From positions 1 through 22,303 of the forward strand of contig CALCVP010000035.1 in the NCBI GenBank assembly GCA_937907705.1: DNA of 22,303 bases, given 5' to 3'. Below the pieces are notes generated by a model that did no database searches, was not told the origin of the DNA, and saw only the letters and a list, made by a program, of their open reading frames with translations. Of the stretch, positions 7,961 through 14,387 are shown in pieces. Position numbers and translations under genes: made by a program. This stretch comes from an uncultured Prevotella sp. GTDB taxonomy: Bacteria; Bacteroidota; Bacteroidia; Bacteroidales; Bacteroidaceae. Within the stretch, counting starts at the first letter, position 1. Each line of letters starts with the position of its first letter.

Positions 7961-8681
7961 AGTTATACTCTAATATTCTGTTTAGTCCGATAGGGACAAT
8001 ATAATTGTTTGCAAAGATGGGCATTTTTTCTGAAAAATGCAAATCAAGGTGTACGCCTCCCGTTAAATAAACCAAAAGCGAAGAATGTTTTTCTGCAAAG
8101 GCATTGACATAACCTTCTATCTCATTCTTTATGCCTATCATCACCCCACTCCTTATAGCCGTTTCAGTAGATGTGCCTATCATGCTATAAGTTCCTTTCT
8201 TTTCCACCAAAGGCAACTTTGAAGTAAAATGATGCAATGCTTTCAATCGCATAGTAGGTCCCAAGGATATATTTCCTCCCTTATAATCTCCTGCAGCCGT
8301 AATAAAATCATAAGTAATGCAAGTTCCAATGTCAATCACCAATATATCGCAATTAGGCGAAAGATAATTTGCCCCTACAACAGCTGCCAACCGATCGGTA
8401 CCCAAGGTGTAAGGGGTGCCATAACTATTGGTAATAGGCACTGGTGTGATGCCGCTTTTCAATTCCAATACAGGAAATGACTGGTCCTTCAATGTGACCA
8501 AGAATTTATCATTGACTTGAACAACAGAAGACAATATGCTTTTTTCAAACGGATATTTATGACAAAAACTATCCAGACGTTGTTCTTCACCAGCATCAAT
8601 ACGTAGCTCTTCAACCACTTCATTATGGTCGAAACATACCAATTTTACGCAGGTATTACCTATGTCAATAATTAGATTCAC
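7947..8681 (-). CDS. coaX: Type III pantothenate kinase
   Basis: CoaX phosphorylates pantothenate, the first committed step of coenzyme A synthesis. It belongs to the ASKHA superfamily, needs a monovalent cation and resists feedback by CoA. The 244 residues match the family size. Visible motifs are the phosphate-binding DIGNTCVK (6-13), LGTDRLAAVVGANY (93-106) with the probable catalytic base Asp96, a second phosphate loop VIDIGTCITYD (115-125), GGNISLGPTMRLKALHHFTSKLP (135-157) and a C-terminal adenosine motif LTGG. It is the first gene of the minus-strand cluster and probably carries the cluster promoter at 8707-8714. It overlaps the next gene by 14 nt. Confidence 0.93.
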   Translation of the reverse strand: MNLIIDIGNTCVKLVCFDHNEVVEELRIDAGEEQRLDSFCHKYPFEKSILSSVVQVNDKFLVTLKDQSFPVLELKSGITPVPITNSYGTPYTLGTDRLAAVVGANYLSPNCDILVIDIGTCITYDFITAAGDYKGGNISLGPTMRLKALHHFTSKLPLVEKKGTYSMIGTSTETAIRSGVMIGIKNEIEGYVNAFAEKHSSLLVYLTGGVHLDLHFSEKMPIFANNYIVPIGLNRILEYNYELK

Positions 8682-8706
8682 TTATAATAATTTGCTTTAT
8701 GGCGTG

Positions 8707-8714
8707 CAAAATTA
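8707..8714 (-). promoter_or_regulatory. Probable promoter of the coaX-led cluster
   Basis: Read on the minus strand this is TAATTTTG, matching the -7 motif TAnnTTTG, 25 nt upstream of the coaX start at 8681. The leader would be very short. A clear -33 element at the usual spacing was not found. Confidence 0.4.
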
Positions 8715-9090
8715 ATTAAAATCGTTGTAATAAAAGAATAAAATCAAATAAATGACAGTTCCTTACTTACTACTTTTTATTTTTTAAGAATTATGTTACT
8801 GTATTCTTATGTATGTAAAAAACAATAGCAAACGAATGGAAACAAGACCTTTTAATGGGTATTTATAGTACAAAAGAAGAAAAACGAACATGCCAAAATA
8901 CATTCAACTGTATATGTTAATGTTCACGTACATAACAGTAAATAGATATTATGAAATAAATATTAGGTAAACCATGCTGTATTATGCATGTAAAAAATAT
9001 TGACTAACAACGCACATGTATATGCCATAGATACAGCATCCATACTATAATAAAAAAGGTAAAAAAGAGTACTAACTCAATAATATTACG

Positions 9091-9139
9091 TACTTTTGCA
9101 CAGTATAGATAGTGGTTATACTGTTAAAGTGTAACTTTG
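9091..9139 (+). promoter_or_regulatory. Two candidate -7 elements upstream of the CHU_C gene
   Basis: TACTTTTG (9091-9098) and TAACTTTG (9132-9139) both match TAnnTTTG. The second would give a leader of about 107 nt before the ATG at 9253. Neither has a clear -33 TTTG, so I cannot say which is used. Confidence 0.4.
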
Positions 9140-9252
9140 CCATAGCCATTATTCTCTCGCTTTAAAACGAGTTTACTCTATTTCATACTTTTACTGCCCT
9201 TTAGCAGTGCTATATAATATTTTAACAATACCGCACCCTAACAACAAGAAAA

Positions 9253-9987
9253 ATGGAAAAAACTATATATCAATATATACTGATCTGGGCAATGACAGTA
9301 TTGTTTCCTTTTATGCTACAAGCCCAAAGCACCAATGATGGTGTGCCTACTATCAGTCCTACAGCTACCTATACCACTGCTGAAGGTGAAGAAGAGAACA
9401 ATGATATGTCGGGGAATGCCCCATTAACAGGAACGTTTCGTGCAAATCCACAAAATGTGGGGGCATATACCGCTAATTATGAATGGCGTTTTACCCTTGA
9501 AGGCGAAACTGCACCGTATCTTATCAGATATGAGGAAAACACCGAATATACGTTTGTTAAGGCCGGTACACACAGCATTGTACTGTATGCAACCTTTATT
9601 AACGGCAAAGACACTATTGCCTATACACAAGACTATTGGAACGAAGTAGGACCTTTGAGGGTAAAAATAAGTGAAAGCAAGCTGGAAATGCCCAATGCTT
9701 TCTCGCCCAATGGTGATGGTATCAATGATGTGTACAAGGCAAAAAGCGGGTATCAATCTATTGTGGAGTTTCATGCTTACATCTTCAACAGATGGGGCCA
9801 GAAGCTCTATGAATGGACAGACCCTGCTGAAGGATGGGACGGCAAATATAAAGGTAAAGACGTAAAACAAGGTGTTTACTTTGTATTGGTAAAAGCGAAA
9901 GGAGCTGATGGACGCACCTTTAACATCAAGCGTGATGTTAATTTGCTAAGAGGATATACCGAATCAAGTGGTACAGCTACAGAATAA
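9253..9987 (+). CDS. Small exported protein with T9SS type B (CHU_C, gliding-motility) C-terminal domain
   Basis: The signal peptide covers about 1-24 (cleavage near LQAQ). An acidic linker (40-52) and a PKD-like beta sandwich (about 55-137, YEWRFTLEGETAPYLIRY, FVKAGTHSIVLYATF) follow. The last part, about 147-233, is a clear CHU_C/gliding-motility C-terminal domain: MPNAFSPNGDGINDVYK, YIFNRWGQKLYEW, GWDGKYKGKDVKQGVYF and a closing IKRDVNLLR. In gliding or T9SS-bearing Bacteroidota this domain directs export by T9SS as a type B signal. Here it is followed by 11 extra residues (GYTESSGTATE), which is unusual if the domain must be C-terminal. The mature protein has little besides these two domains, so it may be structural or adhesive. 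It ends 6 nt before the first possible uvrA codon and is probably co-transcribed with uvrA. Confidence 0.82.
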   Translation: MEKTIYQYILIWAMTVLFPFMLQAQSTNDGVPTISPTATYTTAEGEEENNDMSGNAPLTGTFRANPQNVGAYTANYEWRFTLEGETAPYLIRYEENTEYTFVKAGTHSIVLYATFINGKDTIAYTQDYWNEVGPLRVKISESKLEMPNAFSPNGDGINDVYKAKSGYQSIVEFHAYIFNRWGQKLYEWTDPAEGWDGKYKGKDVKQGVYFVLVKAKGADGRTFNIKRDVNLLRGYTESSGTATE

Positions 9988-9993
9988 CAGAAA

Positions 9994-12879
9994 GTGCCAA
10001 ATGTTTTAACGAAAGAGATGCATTATAATGCAGATGCAAAAAATACAATGGATAGAGAAGATAAAAAGATTAACGTGTGGGGAGCACGTGTACACAACCT
10101 CAAAAATATTGATGTAGAAATACCCAGAAACAGCCTTACTGTCATTACAGGACTGAGTGGATCTGGTAAATCTTCATTGGCTTTTGATACTATTTACGCT
10201 GAAGGACAGCGACGTTATATTGAAACTTTTTCTGCTTATGCACGCAACTTCTTGGGTGGCATGGAACGACCTGACGTTGACAAGATAACAGGACTAAGCC
10301 CTGTTATCAGCATCGAGCAGAAAACTACCAACAAAAATCCGAGGTCTACCGTAGGCACTACAACAGAGATTTACGATTACCTTAGATTGCTTTATGCGCG
10401 TGCAGGAATAGCATACAGTTATGTTACAGGCGAGAAAATGGTGAAATATACCGAAGAGGATGTGCTCAACATGATTCATGACAGATACAATGGCAAACGT
10501 ATTTTTCTGTTGGCACCTCTTGTGCGCAACAGAAAGGGACACTACCGAGAACTGTTTGAAAACATGAGGCGCAAGGGTTATCTCTATATTCGTGTAGATG
10601 GCGAAATCAAAGAAATTGCCCGCGATATGAAGGTTGACCGCTATAAGAACCACAATATTGAGGTTGTTGTGGACAAACTGCAAGTGCAGGAGAAAGATGA
10701 CGAGCGCTTAAAAAAGAGTGTTGCCGAGGCCATGAAACAAGGTGACGGCTTACTCATGATTATGGAAAAAGACACCAATGAGGCCAAATATTACAGCAAA
10801 CGGTTAATGTGTCCTACAACAGGGATGGCTTATAGTGATCCTGCACCCAACAAATTTTCCTTTAACTCTCCTGAAGGGGCTTGTCCACATTGCAAAGGAC
10901 TTGGATATGTCAATGCTATCGACCTTGACAAGATTATCCCTGACCGCTCACTTTCTATCAAGCAAGGAGCAATACTGCCGTTGGGCAAATACAAAAATCA
11001 AATGATTTTTTGGCAAATAGAAGCCATTCTCGAAAAATACGGCTGCGGACTGAAGATGCCTGTCAATGACATACCTGACGATGCACTCAACGAGATACTC
11101 TATGGCTCTATGGAAAATGTGCGTATCAGAAAAGAACTGGTACACACATCCAGCGACTATTTCATTGAATTTGGCGGCATTGTCAAGTATCTGCAAAATG
11201 TAATTGAGAATGATGACAGTGCCAGTGGGCAGAAATGGGCAGACCAGTTTCTTGCAACGAAAGTATGTCCCGAATGCCATGGCATGAAGCTTAAAAAAGA
11301 ATCTCTTGCCTATAAGATATGGGATAAAAATATAGCAGAAGTGTCTAACATGGACATTCGGGAGTTAAAAGATTGGCTTGACGAAGCAGAGACACATTTA
11401 AACGACAGACAACGCTGTATTGCTAAAGAGATACTAAAAGAGATTAAAACGCGTATTAGTTTTCTGCTCGATGTGGGTCTTGACTATCTTTCGCTCAACA
11501 GGCAATCAGCTTCATTGTCCGGTGGTGAGAGCCAGCGCATACGCTTGGCCACACAGATAGGTTCGCAACTGGTCAATGTGCTTTATATACTGGATGAGCC
11601 GAGTATAGGTCTGCACCAAAGAGACAACGACAAGCTGATAGCTTCGCTGAAAGAGCTGCGCGATTTGGGCAATACTGTTATTGTAGTAGAACATGATAAA
11701 GACATGATGCTCAATGCCGACTATATTATAGACATTGGTCCTAAAGCCGGTAGTCTGGGAGGCGAAGTAGTATTTCAAGGTACTCCAAAAGAAATGCTTA
11801 TGCAGCACACCATTACAAGTCAATACCTGAATGGTGAGATGAAGATAAAAGTTCCAGCCACAAGACGTCCCGGCAATGGCAAGTTCTTAACTATTCACGG
11901 TGCAAAAGGCAACAACCTCAAGAATATTGATGTTACCTTTCCATTAGGCACGCTCATTGTGGTTACAGGTGTTAGCGGCAGTGGCAAGTCTACACTTGTC
12001 AACGAAACCTTGCAACCTATCTTAAGCAAGCACTTCTATCGTTCACTGAAAGAGCCAATGCCTTACGACAGTATAGAAGGTTTGGAAAATATTGACAAGG
12101 TAGTCAATGTAGACCAAAGTCCATTAGGACGCACACCACGTTCCAATCCTGCTACCTACACAGGTGTGTTTAGCGATATACGCGCACTGTTTGTAAGTCT
12201 TCCTGAAGCAAAAATACGAGGCTACAAGGCTGGACGCTTTTCATTTAATGTAAAAGGTGGACGCTGTGAGGCTTGCGGAGGCAACGGCTATAAGACCATA
12301 GAGATGCGTTTCTTGCCTGATATCATGGTTCCTTGCGAAGTGTGCCATGGAAAGCGCTACAACAGAGAGACCTTAGAGGTGAGGTACAAGGGTAAAAGCA
12401 TTGCCGATGTGCTCAACATGACGATAGACCAAGCCGTAGAGTTTTTCGCTAATGTGCCTGATATTCTGCGCAAGATAAGGACCATTCAAGATGTAGGATT
12501 AGGGTATATTACGCTTGGACAGCCTTCTACCACCCTGTCTGGAGGTGAGAGTCAGCGCGTTAAGTTAGCGACAGAGTTGAGCAAGAAAGACACTGGCAAA
12601 ACGCTCTATATACTCGATGAGCCTACTACCGGTCTGCATTTCGAAGACATTAGAATACTCATGGAGGTACTGCAAAAGTTAGTTGACAAAGGCAATACGG
12701 TCATTATCATCGAACACAACTTGGATGTCATCAAGTTGGCTGACTATATTATTGACATGGGTCCTGAGGGCGGACGCGGTGGCGGACAAGTACTGAGCAC
12801 CGGAACGCCTGAAGATGTGGCTAAAAGCACAAAAGGATTTACTCCTAAATTCTTAGCACAAGAACTTAAAAACAGTTGA
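9994..12879 (+). CDS. uvrA: Excinuclease ABC subunit A (UvrA)
   Basis: UvrA is the damage-sensing ABC ATPase dimer of nucleotide excision repair; it loads UvrB at DNA lesions. Residue numbers below count from the GTG at 9994. ABC domain I has Walker A GLSGSGKSS (53-61), signature LSGGESQR (508-515) and Walker B LYILDEPSIGLH. Domain II has GVSGSGKST (659-667), LSGGESQR (848-855) and LYILDEPTTGLH. The C-terminal zinc module is intact (Cys758, Cys761, Cys781, Cys784). The first zinc site is incomplete: CPTTG (273-277) replaces the CxxC pair, while Cys297 and Cys300 remain. The family sequence usually begins just before INVWGARVHNLKNI, so the ATG at 10048 (MDREDKK) or at 10018 is more likely than the GTG. 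The upstream CHU_C gene is 6 nt from the GTG. Confidence 0.96.
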   Translation: MPNVLTKEMHYNADAKNTMDREDKKINVWGARVHNLKNIDVEIPRNSLTVITGLSGSGKSSLAFDTIYAEGQRRYIETFSAYARNFLGGMERPDVDKITGLSPVISIEQKTTNKNPRSTVGTTTEIYDYLRLLYARAGIAYSYVTGEKMVKYTEEDVLNMIHDRYNGKRIFLLAPLVRNRKGHYRELFENMRRKGYLYIRVDGEIKEIARDMKVDRYKNHNIEVVVDKLQVQEKDDERLKKSVAEAMKQGDGLLMIMEKDTNEAKYYSKRLMCPTTGMAYSDPAPNKFSFNSPEGACPHCKGLGYVNAIDLDKIIPDRSLSIKQGAILPLGKYKNQMIFWQIEAILEKYGCGLKMPVNDIPDDALNEILYGSMENVRIRKELVHTSSDYFIEFGGIVKYLQNVIENDDSASGQKWADQFLATKVCPECHGMKLKKESLAYKIWDKNIAEVSNMDIRELKDWLDEAETHLNDRQRCIAKEILKEIKTRISFLLDVGLDYLSLNRQSASLSGGESQRIRLATQIGSQLVNVLYILDEPSIGLHQRDNDKLIASLKELRDLGNTVIVVEHDKDMMLNADYIIDIGPKAGSLGGEVVFQGTPKEMLMQHTITSQYLNGEMKIKVPATRRPGNGKFLTIHGAKGNNLKNIDVTFPLGTLIVVTGVSGSGKSTLVNETLQPILSKHFYRSLKEPMPYDSIEGLENIDKVVNVDQSPLGRTPRSNPATYTGVFSDIRALFVSLPEAKIRGYKAGRFSFNVKGGRCEACGGNGYKTIEMRFLPDIMVPCEVCHGKRYNRETLEVRYKGKSIADVLNMTIDQAVEFFANVPDILRKIRTIQDVGLGYITLGQPSTTLSGGESQRVKLATELSKKDTGKTLYILDEPTTGLHFEDIRILMEVLQKLVDKGNTVIIIEHNLDVIKLADYIIDMGPEGGRGGGQVLSTGTPEDVAKSTKGFTPKFLAQELKNS

Positions 12880-12931
12880 AAAATATAGTCTTTAAGTAGG
12901 TATCCACAACCATTTTTCAATAAGGGCACAT

Positions 12932-12981
12932 AAAGAAGCAGGTTTCTGAAAGGAAAATTCCCTTCGGAAACCTGCTTCTTT
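12932..12981. terminator. Bidirectional terminator between uvrA and the porin gene
   Basis: AAAGAAGCAGGTTTC (12932-12946) pairs perfectly with GAAACCTGCTTCTTT (12967-12981). The 20-nt loop can itself form a short AAGG/CCTT pairing. It lies 53 nt after the uvrA stop and 17 nt beyond the end of the minus-strand porin, so it can serve both convergent genes. Confidence 0.8.
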
Positions 12982-12997
12982 GCAAACAAATTTGAAA

Positions 12998-14041
12998 TCA
13001 AAAACGTGTCATGAATTCTATCACTAATTTATCTTTTTCAGATGGTTTGGCCACTGCCCCATCACGATAGAAATATTTTTCATAGTTTAAACGTATGTCT
13101 GCTATAAATGGCTTGGCAATGCTGAACGTAAGGCCTCCAGTCAATCGGGAACGCTGGTAGTCGTTAATGCGCATCACACCTGAAGCATCGACCTTGCCAT
13201 CGCTATTGTATCGTTTGCCGTCACTATGGTCACTCATATAATCATAACGCACCAGTGGCGATATTTTACTAAAGAAGCACTTACGCAATGCTATGTCATA
13301 GCAGGCAAACGCATCTACTGCATGCACATTTTTAAATGCGTTTTTATGATAATGCTTAAACAGGTATTCTGTTTCCAAATGCCAGCCGTTGCCATGATAG
13401 TAAACACCTGCATCATACATATTGACAGATATATGGTCCGGACGTATCTTTTGGGTACTCAATGTGAGGTTAAAGCCCCGTGGAAAGAAGAATTGCGCTT
13501 TAGCTGAATAGTTGACACTGTTAGTCCAATAGTCTTTTTGATTGGTCAAACCGCTACCGTTAAACAAGCCAGCTTCCAAGACAACAGGAATACCTATGTT
13601 GAAGTTGTAACCTAAGGTAGCACCTACATCGCGCACATTTCCTACTTGCTTGGCTATAAACGAGCGATTGGCAAAATACTGTTGATGGGGTGAGCGGTGC
13701 GCATCAATCGTAAACGGCACACGCATCTGACCAATTGTAAAGTTTAACCCGTCTGTTGGCTTCAAGCGAGTGTAAGCATCCAACATCTTTATTTGTCCTT
13801 CATCAGAAAGGTCTATCTCTGCCTTGTACTCTACAGCAGACGATACTTTACCTGACAAACTGAAGCGTGCGTTGCGCACTTGGAAGCGTCCTTCTTTGTC
13901 ATCGGGCTGATATTCATATTTTCCACGAATGGTTCCATGCACCTCTGGCATGTATTTTGCTTTGTTATCATCACTCTGGGCTATTGCTATAGTTGGCAAT
14001 CCTACTATAAACAAGGCCACAAGCCATTGTTTTTTTGTCAT
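12998..14041 (-). CDS. Porin of the phosphate-selective OprO/OprP type
   Basis: The signal peptide MTKKQWLVALFIVGLPTIAIAQ is followed by a beta-barrel porin of 347 residues. Family marks are the N-terminal GTIRGKYEYQPDDKEGRFQVRNARFSLSGKVSSAVEYKAEIDLSDEG (36-82), the strand DAYTRLKPTDGLNFTIGQMRVPFTIDAHRSP (88-118) and a C-terminus ending in aromatic Phe (EFMTRF), as expected for BAM recognition. In this family the RNARFSLSG and GQMRVPFT segments are the most conserved. OprP/OprO pores select phosphate or polyphosphate, but Bacteroidota members are varied, so the substrate is not established here. The gene stands alone on the minus strand, divergent from the GH95 gene, with a -7 element 29 nt upstream. 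Confidence 0.85.
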   Translation of the reverse strand: MTKKQWLVALFIVGLPTIAIAQSDDNKAKYMPEVHGTIRGKYEYQPDDKEGRFQVRNARFSLSGKVSSAVEYKAEIDLSDEGQIKMLDAYTRLKPTDGLNFTIGQMRVPFTIDAHRSPHQQYFANRSFIAKQVGNVRDVGATLGYNFNIGIPVVLEAGLFNGSGLTNQKDYWTNSVNYSAKAQFFFPRGFNLTLSTQKIRPDHISVNMYDAGVYYHGNGWHLETEYLFKHYHKNAFKNVHAVDAFACYDIALRKCFFSKISPLVRYDYMSDHSDGKRYNSDGKVDASGVMRINDYQRSRLTGGLTFSIAKPFIADIRLNYEKYFYRDGAVAKPSEKDKLVIEFMTRF

Positions 14042-14069
14042 ATCTGTTACTGTCTCTGATTTGTGGCAG

Positions 14070-14077
14070 CAAAAGTA
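14070..14077 (-). promoter_or_regulatory. -7 element for the porin gene
   Basis: Read on the minus strand this is TACTTTTG, a match to TAnnTTTG, 29 nt upstream of the ATG at 14041. No clear -33 TTTG was found at the usual spacing. Confidence 0.4.
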
Positions 14078-14138
14078 CGAACAATATGTTACAGAAATAT
14101 TACAACGAAATGAAGAAATCTTTATAAATATTTTGTCA

Positions 14139-14150
14139 ACTTGTACAAGT
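14139..14150. promoter_or_regulatory. Perfect 12-bp palindrome, candidate operator
   Basis: ACTTGTACAAGT is its own reverse complement. It lies in the gap between the divergent porin and GH95 genes, 62 nt upstream of the porin -7 element. It has no loop, which suits a dimeric regulator better than a terminator. The regulator is unknown. Confidence 0.35.
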
Positions 14151-14342
14151 ACAACAAGGTCGTGTCTTATATATTTCTATCTGCCGTACTTCGTGCAGTG
14201 AATGGACAACAATATGCTCTAAAGCCCCTAAATACTATAAATTTTTCATTTTAGAAGCCCCTCCAAAGTTTTTTACAACACATTTGACGAAAAAGCAGCA
14301 TTTTATGGAAATTTTGTAACACTGCATTCTATGCTTGATTTG

Positions 14343-14350
14343 TAATTTTG
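14343..14350 (+). promoter_or_regulatory. -7 element for the GH95 gene
   Basis: TAATTTTG matches TAnnTTTG and lies 37 nt before the ATG at 14388. The nearest TTTG upstream (14313-14316) leaves 26 nt, longer than the usual 19-21, so the -33 element is uncertain. Confidence 0.4.
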
Positions 14351-14387
14351 CCATCGTTTCAAAACCTCACTAATACATTACATTATC

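Larger units (their letters stand above)
8682..9252. other. AT-rich intergenic region between divergent coaX and the CHU_C gene
   Basis: No gene is supported. On the left is the coaX -7 element (8707-8714). A loose inverted repeat pairs ATGCTGTAT at 8974-8982 with ATACAGCAT at 9031-9039, 48 nt apart. On the right are two -7 motifs for the plus-strand unit, TACTTTTG (9091-9098) and TAACTTTG (9132-9139). A small hairpin in the leader pairs ACTGC (9193-9197) with GCAGT (9204-9208). Confidence 0.5.
14042..14387. other. Divergent intergenic region between the porin and GH95 genes
   Basis: No gene is supported. From left to right the region holds the porin -7 element (14070-14077), the palindrome ACTTGTACAAGT (14139-14150), a direct repeat AAGCCCCT at 14222-14229 and 14255-14262 (33 nt apart, about three helical turns), and the GH95 -7 element TAATTTTG (14343-14350). 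Confidence 0.5.

Noticed and set aside
8974..9039. Possible structured RNA or attachment site in the coaX/CHU_C gap
   Set aside because: The inverted repeat has only 9-bp arms 48 nt apart with poor inner pairing, as expected by chance in AT-rich DNA.
10294..11823. Several open frames antisense to uvrA
   Set aside because: They are shadows of a well-supported UvrA reading frame and their translations have no recognisable features.
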